Assembly: GCF_010671595.1 (NCBI RefSeq)
Contig: NZ_JAABOP010000001.1
Coordinates: 496,001 to 560,000, forward strand
Direction of reading: 5' to 3'
DNA from: Muriicola jejuensis
Lineage (GTDB): Bacteria; Bacteroidota; Bacteroidia; Flavobacteriales; Flavobacteriaceae
Length of the DNA stretch: 64,000 bases
Below, in pieces: positions 36,793-45,309 of the stretch. The position numbers were made by a program, and so were the translations under genes. The notes under the pieces were generated by a model. The model saw only the letters and a program-made list of their open reading frames with translations. It made no database searches and had not been told where the DNA came from. Every line of letters begins with the position of its first letter. Position 1 is the first letter of the stretch.

Positions 36793-36830
36793 TTTGCTTA
36801 TATGGTATAACACCTGGCTACAACAGTCCC
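36788..36830 (-). promoter_or_regulatory. Antiterminator pairing in the pheA leader
   Basis: On the minus strand GGGACT (36830-36825), followed by a bulged G and TTG, can pair with CAAAGTCCC (36796-36788): six pairs, a one-base bulge, then three pairs. The 3' half overlaps the 5' arm of the terminator, so the two hairpins exclude each other. GGGACT is inside the last codons of the leader peptide, next to its TAG, where a terminating ribosome would mask it. Confidence 0.75.
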
Positions 36831-36895
36831 TTCCTCTTTTGAAAAAAGAAGTAAAAATAGAAGCTGTTCCAGATGTTCAAAAGCATGGTCTTCAT
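36818..36895 (-). CDS. Phe/Tyr-rich leader peptide of the pheA operon
   Basis: A 25-codon frame reading MKTMLLNIW then NSFYFYFFFQKRKGLL and TAG. Seven consecutive codons are aromatic (five Phe, two Tyr), and one Trp precedes them. An SD-like GGAG lies about 7 bases ahead of the ATG. The stop is 25 bases before the attenuator hairpin and 64 before pheA. By analogy with pheL-type leaders, stalling at Phe/Tyr codons under shortage would leave GGGACT free to form the antiterminator. The peptide itself is predicted to have no other function. Confidence 0.82.
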   Translation of the reverse strand: MKTMLLNIWNSFYFYFFFQKRKGLL

Positions 36896-37149
36896 TAAAA
36901 AACTCCAGCTAAGGTAATTATTAAATCGAGAATTCGACATTTTGGTGGAATTTTTTTTCGAAGTCGCTGTTTTGCGGAGTAAATCTGCTAAAAATGTTTC
37001 AAAGCGCTGATATTTATGAAAAATCCATAATTCTCGTCTTCCTGTTCACACATTTCCCAAGTCGGACCACTCAATTTCAAGGCCCAATCACTAAAGACAA
37101 AAACCTAGTTCGGGGGACTTTGTTTATTTTTATGACGTAAAACAGAATC
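36896..37149. other. Intergenic region between the pheA leader and gldA
   Basis: About 254 bases that must hold the divergent promoters of the pheA operon (minus) and gldA (plus). No exact TAnnTTTG box was found on either strand; TAATTACC (minus, ahead of the leader) and TATTTTTA (plus, about 20 bases before gldA) are imperfect candidates. A minus-strand frame at 36988-37053 is open for 21 codons but has no good start signal. Confidence 0.5.
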
Positions 37150-38046
37150 ATGTCTATCGTAGTTGAACACCTCAGCAAGGCCTATAATGGCCAACCGGCC
37201 CTTAAAGACGTCTCTTTCCAGATAGCCAAGGGAGAGGTAGTCGGCTTTCTGGGGCCCAATGGAGCGGGGAAATCCACCCTCATGAAAATACTCACTACCT
37301 ATCTGAGCGCCGATGATGGCAGGGCCTGGGTAAATGGGTTCGACGTGGCTACCGAAGCCCGAAGTGTTCAGAAGAGCATAGGCTACCTTCCCGAGCACAA
37401 CCCCCTTTACCTTGAGATGTACGTAAAGGAGTACCTTATGTTCATCTCAGAACTTTACGGTGCCACCATGGAAGATGTGATGGAAAGCATTCAGAAAGTA
37501 GGCCTTGAAAGCGAAGCCCGTAAGAAGATCGTACAACTCTCAAAGGGATACCGACAAAGAGTGGGTCTTGCCGCCGCCTTGTTGCACCATCCGGAGGTCC
37601 TGATCCTTGATGAGCCAACGACTGGGCTCGACCCCAATCAGTTGCTGGATATCAGAAGGCTGATCCGGGACCTAGGCAAGGACAGGACGATCCTGCTTTC
37701 CACCCACATCATGAAAGAAGTGGAATCTGTCTGTGACCGTGTCCTGATCATCAACAAGGGAGAATTGGTAGCAGACAAGAAACTGACGGAGCTCAGGGAA
37801 GGAAAAGAACAGATCATCGAGGTCGAATTCGATTACCGGGTGGAAGAAGCCTTCCTGATGAAAATCCCGCATGTGACCCATGTGAAGAACCTGTCGGGTT
37901 TTATGTACGAGATCACTTTCAGTCACCCTGAGGACATGAGGCCCGCGGTTTTCGATTTCGCCCATGACAACCAATTGAAAACCCTCCAGCTGAGCAGGAA
38001 GAACAAGAACCTCGAAAGCCTATTTACAGAATTGACCGGTTCCTGA
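37150..38046 (+). CDS. gldA: Gliding motility ABC transporter ATPase GldA
   Basis: ATP-binding subunit that works with the membrane proteins GldF and GldG in the gliding-associated ABC transporter of flavobacteria. 298 residues. Walker A GPNGAGKST is at 35-43, the signature motif LSKGYRQRVG near 134, Walker B VLILDEPTTGLDP near 157, and the His switch LSTHIM follows. The N-terminus SIVVEHLSKAYNGQPALKDV is characteristic of GldA. gldF and gldG are not in the window. Its stop is 9 bases from a convergent stop. Confidence 0.9.
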   Translation: MSIVVEHLSKAYNGQPALKDVSFQIAKGEVVGFLGPNGAGKSTLMKILTTYLSADDGRAWVNGFDVATEARSVQKSIGYLPEHNPLYLEMYVKEYLMFISELYGATMEDVMESIQKVGLESEARKKIVQLSKGYRQRVGLAAALLHHPEVLILDEPTTGLDPNQLLDIRRLIRDLGKDRTILLSTHIMKEVESVCDRVLIINKGELVADKKLTELREGKEQIIEVEFDYRVEEAFLMKIPHVTHVKNLSGFMYEITFSHPEDMRPAVFDFAHDNQLKTLQLSRKNKNLESLFTELTGS

Positions 38047-38055
38047 GGTCTTTCT

Positions 38056-40440
38056 CTAACGCGGATTGATTCTAAGCTTCTCAACGGCTACGGAATCTAT
38101 TTTATCCCTGGAATAATACACGGGGAAATACCGGTCTTCGGCCCAGGGTTTGAAGAGGTTATCGTAAAAGGGACTCGCCGGGTCCCCAGACTGACCGGGG
38201 CCATTCGTCCCTAAAGCCCTGTCCCAATCCTCTGTTGTGACGACCATCCGGAAAGAGGCTCCACTGCTTTGCCTGTCGTTATTCCCGGTCGATCCCGGGG
38301 TGTAACCGTTCCCACCCCTTGGCAGAGGTCCGAGATTGAGTGAATCCGACCATGATTCATTGACCGACCTGCCAAGCGGATGATAAATATAGGTGTGTTT
38401 GTATTGCTTCTGTCCATACCTCCAGTTTTCGAGGTCGTCCCCCAGGGAAATGCGCAGGGACTCCACCCCTGCCGTGAAGGCTTCCTCTATAAACCTGTCC
38501 CTGCCTGCCTCGGGGCGTGGGCCAAATCTTGAATACGGGTCCAGGAGCCAGTCGACCACCCGTTTTAATTGAATATCCTCAATGATCCCCTGTGCGCGTT
38601 CCGGGATAAACTCCCGGGCGGCCTTCTCCCTGAGTTCTTTCTCAAAGGCCACATAGATTCCGGCTTCCACGCTTTCTGGCAACAGCCTGAAATCCCATGG
38701 CAAGAGACGGTCACGGGCCCTGGCAGCCAGCCCATCCAGGTCGAGTCCCGAAAGCATGGGCACCAGCGTCCTCGCGGGAAGCGAAAGGTAATCCACCTGC
38801 AGGGCCGTCATGTCCTCCAGGGTAAAGAGGGTATCTGTGCTGAGGACTTTTTCGATCCGGTCCCCTCTGTACGGATCGGACCATTCATAACCTATGGCAT
38901 CCCAATGTTCATAGGTGTCCGGGGTCACATTCTGGTTGGCGGTGGCTATGAATCCCCTGTCAGGGTCTGCTTCATGGGGTTTCTCAATAATGGGCAGATA
39001 CCCGTCCCATTCATATCTTCCGTCACCGGGTACGGGCACCAGGCCGCTGAAATTCCTCCTAACCGGGGCTATCCCTACTGCTTGCCATCCGATATGGCCA
39101 TCCCTGTCTGCCCAGACCATGTTCTCCCCCGGAATATGGCTGTAGTTACAGGCCTCCCTGAATTCTTCCCAATTCCGGGCCTGATCCATCCTGAGGGAGG
39201 CCAGGTAAGGAGACCCTCCGGGTTCCAGCCAGGCACATCGCACGGCATACGCCTTCAGGTTTATACTATCCACATAGGTGACCGGCCCATGTCTCGTATA
39301 TCGCAATTCCACCTCAGCCGCCTCCATCCCTTTAACCGGGATGGTTTCCCTGATGGTCTTCATGGATTCCCATCCGTCCTTGTATTTGTATTCTTCGAGG
39401 TTTTCAGGGTTCAGGTCGTATACATAGAGATCCTCCCCGTCCGTACTGAAGACGGTCAGTCCCCAGGCTCCGTATTCATTGTGCCCAATGGAGATCCCTG
39501 GGATCTCGGGTTCTCCCCCTCCTATCACATTCCATCCGGGAGCCACCAGGTGGGCCATATACCTAAGGGAAGGGACAGCGATGGTGCGATGGGGATCATT
39601 GGCCATAAGGGTATGACCATCAGAGGTCTTGGAACCACTCAGTACCCAGTTGTTGCTGCCAATGGAAAGGCTGTCTACAGGTGTCGGTTCAAGGTCAGGT
39701 TGATAGGCGCTACCCCTCTTTCTGTATTGAGGGAGTAGGTCCTCAGGTAGGAATCGGACCGGTCTTCTGTAAGCGTAATAGAGTTCCAGGATATGATCCC
39801 GCAGGAGGGAGGCATCTACAGCAGGGTCTATTTCGAGGTCAGGGGTTTTGGGATGGAACCAATACAGGTCCCTTACCGCTTCTTCTCCTATGGTGTTTAC
39901 CGCCCTGCCGATCTCGAGTTCAGCTCCGATATTGCCCAGCAACCCCTGGTGGCGGGAAATAACAACATCGGGGGTCCATTTTTGAGGGAGGATATCGAGC
40001 ATCCTGAACTCTATAGGGAGGAGGGTCGTATCCCTGAGCACTTCTTCTATGTACGCATTGACCCCTTCCGTGTACGCAGTAATGATCTCAGAACCCCGTT
40101 CGTGGTAATGGCCCATCTCCTGTTGCAGGTCACCCCTAAACTTAAACAGGCGGGTACCCGTATCCCTTTTCAGGGCCCTTTCCCCCAGGATCTCGGCCAC
40201 GGTGCCAGTGGCTTGTCTGCGCCAGACCTCGAATTGAAAGAGTCTGTCTCTTGCCGCAGCATACCCCTGTGCGAAGAAGAGGTCGTGTTCGTTTTCCGCA
40301 TATATGTGGTTGATACCCCACTGGTCCCTAATGATCTCTACAGGTTCCTGCAGGCCTTCCACGACCCTCTGTTCGGAAGGGGAGGATTTACAGGAAATAA
40401 GGACCACACTTAACAGGCCGAATAAAGCCTTAGAATACAT
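38056..40440 (-). CDS. Penicillin-acylase-family lipoprotein
   Basis: N-terminal nucleophile hydrolase of about 794 residues. The signal peptide ends in the lipobox VLISC, predicting an envelope lipoprotein. The family is autoprocessed at a Ser that becomes the nucleophile; Ser262 in SIGSNNWVLSG is at the expected start of the beta chain. EPEIPGISIGHNEYGAWG and YEWSDPYRGDRIE are further family segments. Natural substrates are unknown; acyl-homoserine lactones or N-acyl amino acids are possible. The ATG at 40440 gives the lipobox in the right place. Confidence 0.92.
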   Translation of the reverse strand: MYSKALFGLLSVVLISCKSSPSEQRVVEGLQEPVEIIRDQWGINHIYAENEHDLFFAQGYAAARDRLFQFEVWRRQATGTVAEILGERALKRDTGTRLFKFRGDLQQEMGHYHERGSEIITAYTEGVNAYIEEVLRDTTLLPIEFRMLDILPQKWTPDVVISRHQGLLGNIGAELEIGRAVNTIGEEAVRDLYWFHPKTPDLEIDPAVDASLLRDHILELYYAYRRPVRFLPEDLLPQYRKRGSAYQPDLEPTPVDSLSIGSNNWVLSGSKTSDGHTLMANDPHRTIAVPSLRYMAHLVAPGWNVIGGGEPEIPGISIGHNEYGAWGLTVFSTDGEDLYVYDLNPENLEEYKYKDGWESMKTIRETIPVKGMEAAEVELRYTRHGPVTYVDSINLKAYAVRCAWLEPGGSPYLASLRMDQARNWEEFREACNYSHIPGENMVWADRDGHIGWQAVGIAPVRRNFSGLVPVPGDGRYEWDGYLPIIEKPHEADPDRGFIATANQNVTPDTYEHWDAIGYEWSDPYRGDRIEKVLSTDTLFTLEDMTALQVDYLSLPARTLVPMLSGLDLDGLAARARDRLLPWDFRLLPESVEAGIYVAFEKELREKAAREFIPERAQGIIEDIQLKRVVDWLLDPYSRFGPRPEAGRDRFIEEAFTAGVESLRISLGDDLENWRYGQKQYKHTYIYHPLGRSVNESWSDSLNLGPLPRGGNGYTPGSTGNNDRQSSGASFRMVVTTEDWDRALGTNGPGQSGDPASPFYDNLFKPWAEDRYFPVYYSRDKIDSVAVEKLRINPR

Positions 40441-40484
40441 TTTATATCTACAGCGGATAAGAATTTTTTGGATCATGTGTGGAG

Positions 40485-41426
40485 TTATTTGTTCTGGTGA
40501 ATAAAACTTACCAGGATATTCAACAAGCCTTCCTTCAAAGGCAGAGTGGGGTCGTTATAGGTCTTTAAATTTTCCATTCGATCTGCAGGTGCTTCCTTCA
40601 ACACGTGATTCATGCCTTCCAGGATCTCCTTTCGGAAATTCGGATTAACTGCGGCCATGAATTCTGCATCCTCTACCTGCACCTGTATGTCGGTGGTACC
40701 CTGCAGGATGAGGACCGGGCAATCGAGTTTGGCGATCTCTTCAGCCGGATCGTATTTAAACCAGGAGATCAGGTAGGGTTGTACGCTAGGCCTGAAAAGG
40801 GCATTCAGCATGGGGTTTACATTATCAACCGTCCTGCCCATTTCCAGGGAATCCAAAATAGGATTGGTCATCAAAGTAACACCAGGGGGTTGAGAACTCA
40901 ACTGTTCCCTGAGAATATCGGCAGCCGGTCTTCCGGTCCCGGCCAGAGAGATAAACTTTTCTGCTTTTACGCGTTCTGAGGCGATCATGCCGATCAGGGA
41001 ACCTTCGCTATGACCTGCGATTATGAGCTCTGAAAACCTTGGGTCATTCCTGAGTTTCATCGCCCAACCAACCACATCGTCTATATAGGTTTCGAACCTG
41101 AGGTCTTCTTCTTTGGAGACGGCAGAACCACTGGCGGCAATCCCTCTTTTATCGATCCGAAGACTTGCGATCCCTTGTTCAGCGAGGCCTTTTGCCAGCA
41201 TTTGAAGGGAGTTATTGGACATCATGGGGTTGTTGCCATTGCGGTCTGTGGGACCTGAGCCCGGGATAATAAGGACGACCGGGAATTTAGCCTCCGCTTC
41301 CGGAATGACCAGGCTGCCTTTCAGGGTGCCGGTTTCTGTATTGAGTTCCACTTCACTCTCCTCCTGCGCACAAAGGAGGGAGGTCACCAAAAGGGAAAAG
41401 ACCAGGAGCAGGTTTCTGATTTTCAT
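40485..41426 (-). CDS. Secreted alpha/beta hydrolase
   Basis: About 313 residues with a cleavable signal peptide (MKIRNLLLVFSLLVTSLLCAQ region). The fold is shown by LIIPGSGPTDRNGNNP (oxyanion hole), IDKRGIAASG, the nucleophile elbow AGHSEGSLIG, an Asp in LQGTTDIQVQ and the catalytic His in GMNHVLKEAP. It resembles the Bacteroidota group of exported dienelactone hydrolase-like/acyl-peptidase proteins; substrate unknown. It lies between a penicillin-acylase-like lipoprotein and fhs on the same strand. Confidence 0.88.
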   Translation of the reverse strand: MKIRNLLLVFSLLVTSLLCAQEESEVELNTETGTLKGSLVIPEAEAKFPVVLIIPGSGPTDRNGNNPMMSNNSLQMLAKGLAEQGIASLRIDKRGIAASGSAVSKEEDLRFETYIDDVVGWAMKLRNDPRFSELIIAGHSEGSLIGMIASERVKAEKFISLAGTGRPAADILREQLSSQPPGVTLMTNPILDSLEMGRTVDNVNPMLNALFRPSVQPYLISWFKYDPAEEIAKLDCPVLILQGTTDIQVQVEDAEFMAAVNPNFRKEILEGMNHVLKEAPADRMENLKTYNDPTLPLKEGLLNILVSFIHQNK

Positions 41427-41436
41427 AGGATCTTTC

Positions 41437-43104
41437 TTAAAAGAGTCCACTTATAGTTCCGTCCGCATCTATGGTAATGTGTTCCGCCGAAGGCGTGGCA
41501 GGTAACCCGGGCATCCTTAAAATGTTACCGGCAATGGGGATGATAAATCCCGCTCCGGTCGCGATCTCGAATTCCCTTATATTGATCTCAAAATTCTCCG
41601 GCCTGCCCAATAATTTTTCATCATCGCTCAGGCTTTTCTGAGTTTTGGCGATACAAACCGGAAGTTGCCCATATCCCATTCGCTCAAACCGATTCATCTG
41701 TGCTCTTGCCTTGTTGGTCAGGATGACGTTCTTCGCCCCGTAGATCGTACTACAGACCTTTTCTATCTTGGTGCGGATGGAATCTCTGAGTTCGTAAGTG
41801 GGAGTATATTTCCCCTTGCATCCCGCAGCGGCCTCTACGACCAGGTCAGCAAGATCCACGCAGCCATTGCCCCCATCGGCCCAGCCATAACTCAATGCCG
41901 CAGGGACGCCGAGTTTTTTGCAATGTTCCAGGAGGGTCTTTTTTTCAGCCTCCGTATCACTGCTGAAGGCATTCACGGAAACGACGATAGGGATGCCAAA
42001 GCTCTGCAGGCTTTTGATATGCCTCTCCAGGTTAGGCATGCCTTTTTTAAGAGCCTCCACATCTTCCTGGGTCAATTCATTCAAAGCCTTGCCCCCGTGG
42101 TATTTTAACGCCCGTATGGTCGCCACCAGGACCACCGCCTTAGGGGAAAGGCCGGCCTCACGGCACTTGATATTGAGGAATTTTTCCGCCCCGAGATCTG
42201 CCCCAAAGCCCGCCTCAGTGACCACATAGTCCCCCAGGCTCAGGCCCATTTTGGTAGCCAGGATGGAATTGGTCCCCTGGGCAATATTTGCAAAAGGACC
42301 CCCGTGGATGATGGCTGGGTTACCCTCCAGGGTCTGGACCAGATTGGGTTTAATGGCGTCCTTCAAAAGCACGGCCATTGCTCCCTGAGCATTGAGGTCC
42401 CGGGCATATACCGGTTTCCCGTCCCAGGTATCCCCTATGTAGATATTCCCGCACTTTTCCTGCAAATCCTCCAGGCTTTTGCTGAGGCAGAGAATGGCCA
42501 TGATCTCAGAGGCCGCCGTGATGTTGAACCCGGTCTCCCTGGGAATTCCCCCGGCCTTGCCGCCGAGGGCTGCGACGATATTCCTGAGTCCACGGTCATT
42601 CATGTCCATACAGCGTTTCCAGATGACCGTACGAGGGTCTATGCCCAGGTTGCGCGTCTTGTTCTGTATGTTATTGTCGATCAGGGCTGCCAGGAGGTTG
42701 TTGGCCTTTTCTATAGCGTGGAAATCGCCCGTAAAATGCAGGTTGATATCCACCATGGGAATCACCTGGCTCCAGCCTCCCCCGGCTGCCCCTCCTTTGA
42801 TCCCGAAGACCGGGCCCAGGCTGGGTTCTCTCAGTACGACGACCGTCTTTTTTTTACTCAGGTTCAGAGCATCGCCCAGCCCTATGGAGGTCGTGGTCTT
42901 CCCTTCCCCTGCCGGAGTCGGTGTAATGGCGGTCACCAGGATCAGGTGGCCATTTTCCACGTCATCCTCGCGGATCAGGTGCAAGGGTAGTTTGGCCTTG
43001 TTGGAGCCGTAGTATTCGAGCTCTTCTTCGGGAATTTCCAGAATGGCGGCAATTTCCCTGATGTGTTTTTCCCTGACGCTTTGTGCGATCTGAATGTCTG
43101 TCAT
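41437..43104 (-). CDS. fhs: Formate--tetrahydrofolate ligase
   Basis: ATP-dependent formation of 10-formyl-THF from formate. 555 residues, full length for the family. The P-loop TPTPAGEGKTTTSIGLGDAL is near residue 60, REPSLGPVFGIKGGAAGGG follows and the region MPGLPATPSAE near the C-terminus binds folate. In an aerobe it probably feeds formyl groups to purine synthesis or recycles formate. Not in an evident C1 operon here; metF and metH are 20 kb away. Confidence 0.96.
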   Translation of the reverse strand: MTDIQIAQSVREKHIREIAAILEIPEEELEYYGSNKAKLPLHLIREDDVENGHLILVTAITPTPAGEGKTTTSIGLGDALNLSKKKTVVVLREPSLGPVFGIKGGAAGGGWSQVIPMVDINLHFTGDFHAIEKANNLLAALIDNNIQNKTRNLGIDPRTVIWKRCMDMNDRGLRNIVAALGGKAGGIPRETGFNITAASEIMAILCLSKSLEDLQEKCGNIYIGDTWDGKPVYARDLNAQGAMAVLLKDAIKPNLVQTLEGNPAIIHGGPFANIAQGTNSILATKMGLSLGDYVVTEAGFGADLGAEKFLNIKCREAGLSPKAVVLVATIRALKYHGGKALNELTQEDVEALKKGMPNLERHIKSLQSFGIPIVVSVNAFSSDTEAEKKTLLEHCKKLGVPAALSYGWADGGNGCVDLADLVVEAAAGCKGKYTPTYELRDSIRTKIEKVCSTIYGAKNVILTNKARAQMNRFERMGYGQLPVCIAKTQKSLSDDEKLLGRPENFEINIREFEIATGAGFIIPIAGNILRMPGLPATPSAEHITIDADGTISGLF

Positions 43105-43116
43105 TGGTGATAGATG

Positions 43117-43692
43117 TTAAAATTGGAACCTGAGGGAAATGAGTTTCACATCCCGCTGTGCGTGGAAAGCCACGCTGAGTTTTTCATTAGACAAGGGTTT
43201 GGTGAACAGATACGTACTCCCTACGGCGATCGCAGCTCCTCCGAGCACGTCATAGATATCGTGAAATCCGTCCGGGCCTTCCATCCTGCTCACTCCCACC
43301 AAAGCCGCAAGAATATAGGCATATTTTCCGTATTTCCAGCCATATCGCCTTTGAATAAAGGAGGCCCCGGAGAAAGCAGCGGAGGTATGGCCGGATGGGA
43401 AGGAATCATAGGCATTCCTGCCTTCAGGGCGCTGTCTCTTGGTGATCGCCTTCAGGGAATAGGTCAATACCATGGTGGTGGCGAAGGAAAAGGCAAAATC
43501 GCGGGTTCCCCTGTAGTCCTTCTTGATCAGGGTAGTCAACCCGGCGGTAACGGGCAAAGCGATCTGCAATACATCCCCCGTATCCACAAGGATGTACTCC
43601 CATCGCTCATGTGTCCCTGTATTGTCATCCTGTGCGCGCACTCCCAGGTTCAGGATGAAACACAAAAGGACGACTCCCCCTTTATTCTTCAA
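43117..43692 (-). CDS. PAP2 superfamily phosphatase
   Basis: Membrane-associated phosphatase with the three PAP2 motifs: KxxxxxxRP in LKAITKRQRPEG, PSGH in DSFPSGHTSAAF and SRxxxxxH in GVSRMEGPDGFHD. About 191 residues with a predicted signal peptide (KNKGGVVLLCFILNLGVRAQ). The start is uncertain: a TTG at 43692 fits the signal peptide and overlaps the DoxX end by 11 bases, while a longer reading would overlap by 53. Substrate could be undecaprenyl pyrophosphate, phosphatidate or lipid A. Confidence 0.88.
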   Translation of the reverse strand: MKNKGGVVLLCFILNLGVRAQDDNTGTHERWEYILVDTGDVLQIALPVTAGLTTLIKKDYRGTRDFAFSFATTMVLTYSLKAITKRQRPEGRNAYDSFPSGHTSAAFSGASFIQRRYGWKYGKYAYILAALVGVSRMEGPDGFHDIYDVLGGAAIAVGSTYLFTKPLSNEKLSVAFHAQRDVKLISLRFQF

Positions 43693-44197
43693 CCAATTCA
43701 AATCGAGGTGATTTATTGATAAACAAAAAATCAAGTCCGAATTTCCCGGATCCCATCACCAGGGTATATAAACTCACCCAAAGAAAACCCATGGCCGGCA
43801 GCATCCCCCATAAACCTTCCTCCCATTTCTGACCAAAAATGGCGACCAGCATCGTGCAGAGGATCAGAAAGGCGGCCACCCTCGTCTTGAATCCAAGAGC
43901 CAGCATCAGGCCTCCAATGGTCTCACTAAACCCGGCCATCCAGGCAAAGAATACCGGAAACATGGCAAAGATGCCCCCGAATTGTGCGACGTCCTCCGGG
44001 AACCAGTAGACTACCTCAAAAAGCCCCAGTTCGCGATCTGCAGGGGACCAGGGCACTCCGAATTTTGAAGCCCCGAAATCGATGGCCAGCAACATCCCAC
44101 AGATAAACCTTGGAAAAAAAAGAACCACTTCCGCCCAGGTAGATCTTTGAAGAACTGGTTTGTTAAGAGTCGAATAAAATCTGAAAAGTCGTTTCAT
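43682..44197 (-). CDS. DoxX-like membrane protein
   Basis: 171 residues with four hydrophobic segments: VVLFFPRFICGMLLAIDFG, FGGIFAMFPVFFAWMAGF, GGLMLALGFKTRVAAFLIL and GMLPAMGFLWVSLYTLVMG. The second segment runs into SETIGGLMLALGF, which matches the DoxX core. Function in this family is unknown in most cases. The end overlaps the PAP2 gene, so the pair is probably co-transcribed. Confidence 0.85.
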   Translation of the reverse strand: MKRLFRFYSTLNKPVLQRSTWAEVVLFFPRFICGMLLAIDFGASKFGVPWSPADRELGLFEVVYWFPEDVAQFGGIFAMFPVFFAWMAGFSETIGGLMLALGFKTRVAAFLILCTMLVAIFGQKWEEGLWGMLPAMGFLWVSLYTLVMGSGKFGLDFLFINKSPRFELVEE

Positions 44198-44228
44198 AAA
44201 GGGCGCGTTTTATTGTGGAGGCCATTTT

Positions 44229-45194
44229 TCAATCTGTATTCAGAGCAGACCAGGCAGGGGATTGATTCCTGACCGTGCTAAAGGTCAGACGCCTCTTTTC
44301 CCCACTTTCGGGATGAATGATATAAAGGTCGTAATTCTCACCTCTTCCTGCCGTGTAGGCGATCCACTTCCCATCTGGAGACCAGGCAGGGGAATAACAG
44401 TCGAGCGTATCCCTTGTAATATTCCTGATATCACTGCCATCTGCGTTCATCAGGAAGATCTCGAAGGTATCCCCTTCAGGGCCGTAAAAGGCGATCTGCT
44501 TCCCGTCCGGGGAATATGCTGCCCCGGAATCGTACCCTTGTTTGTTTGTGATCCTTTCAACCAGACTGCCGTCTGACCTCATTCTGAAGATCTCCCCGTT
44601 GGCAGCATATGTGGTATCGCCCTCCTGCCTCAGCTGGCGAGTGAAGAGGATATGCGTGCCATCCGGAGACCAGGCGGGACTTTCCTCATAAGCATCATTA
44701 TCAGTTAAGGCCACCAGGTCACTCCCATCGAACTTCATCTTAAACACCGAACGGCTTTTTCCGTTTCTATCGCTCATAAAGACGATCTCTTTGCCGTCAG
44801 GAGAAATTGAAGGCAGGACATCCTGGGCAGGATGATCCGTGAATCGAATGGCCGTATCCCGCTTCAGGTCGTAAAGGTACAATTCGGGATTCCCATCCCT
44901 GTTGGAATAGCCCATGATGCCGGAACCATCCGGCATCCAGGAAGGGCTGTAATCCAGGTCGGGATGTCGGGATATATTTTTGGCATTCTTTCCATTGCCG
45001 TCCATAAGGTAGATCTCCATGTTCCCATCCCTGTTGGATACAAAGGCGATGGTTCCTTCAGGTTTTGTTATTTCAGCATCCTGTTTTTTTACGTCAGATC
45101 TGCAGGAGGTCATAGATAAGATTCCGATCAGGACCAAGACTGAATAAAAAACCAGATGCTCGAGGAATATTATTCTTGGTCTATATTGGAACAT
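44229..45194 (-). CDS. TolB-like beta-propeller lipoprotein
   Basis: 321 residues. The signal peptide ends with the lipobox LSMTSC, predicting lipidation. The body is a set of six repeats with the pattern SPAWSPDGxxIxF (for example SPSWMPDGSGIMG, LPSISPDGKEIVF, SPAWSPDGTHILF, SGAAYSPDGKQIAF), each followed by DGS or NADGSDIRNIT. This is the WD40-like PD40/TolB propeller. It lacks the N-terminal domain of true TolB, so a Tol-Pal role is not implied. Its upstream region has a palindrome. Confidence 0.9.
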   Translation of the reverse strand: MFQYRPRIIFLEHLVFYSVLVLIGILSMTSCRSDVKKQDAEITKPEGTIAFVSNRDGNMEIYLMDGNGKNAKNISRHPDLDYSPSWMPDGSGIMGYSNRDGNPELYLYDLKRDTAIRFTDHPAQDVLPSISPDGKEIVFMSDRNGKSRSVFKMKFDGSDLVALTDNDAYEESPAWSPDGTHILFTRQLRQEGDTTYAANGEIFRMRSDGSLVERITNKQGYDSGAAYSPDGKQIAFYGPEGDTFEIFLMNADGSDIRNITRDTLDCYSPAWSPDGKWIAYTAGRGENYDLYIIHPESGEKRRLTFSTVRNQSPAWSALNTD

Positions 45195-45266
45195 AGGAAT
45201 CAGGTAATTGTTCCATAAAGTAAGTAAAAAGCATAAAAACTCACCTAAATACTTCTTTAAAACAGT

Positions 45267-45280
45267 ATTTCGATCGAAAT
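45267..45280. repeat. 14-base palindrome ATTTCGATCGAAAT
   Basis: Perfect dyad of 14 bases, 73 bases upstream of the TolB-like lipoprotein start and 30 bases past the DUF4139 gene stop. The position suits an operator of the lipoprotein gene. No terminator T run follows. Confidence 0.45.
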
Positions 45281-45309
45281 AAGGACAAATAAGATCCCTC
45301 TATAGGGTC

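Noticed and set aside
38569-39738. 389-codon plus-strand frame opposite the penicillin-acylase-like gene
   Set aside because: Long only because the balanced base composition makes antisense stops rare. The minus frame carries the real motifs.
41437-43104. Whether fhs belongs to an acetogenic or C1-fermentation pathway
   Set aside because: No other such gene is nearby; in this setting a role in formyl-THF supply is sufficient.
43117-43734. Longer start for the PAP2 gene
   Set aside because: It would overlap the DoxX gene by 53 bases and add residues ahead of a clear signal peptide.
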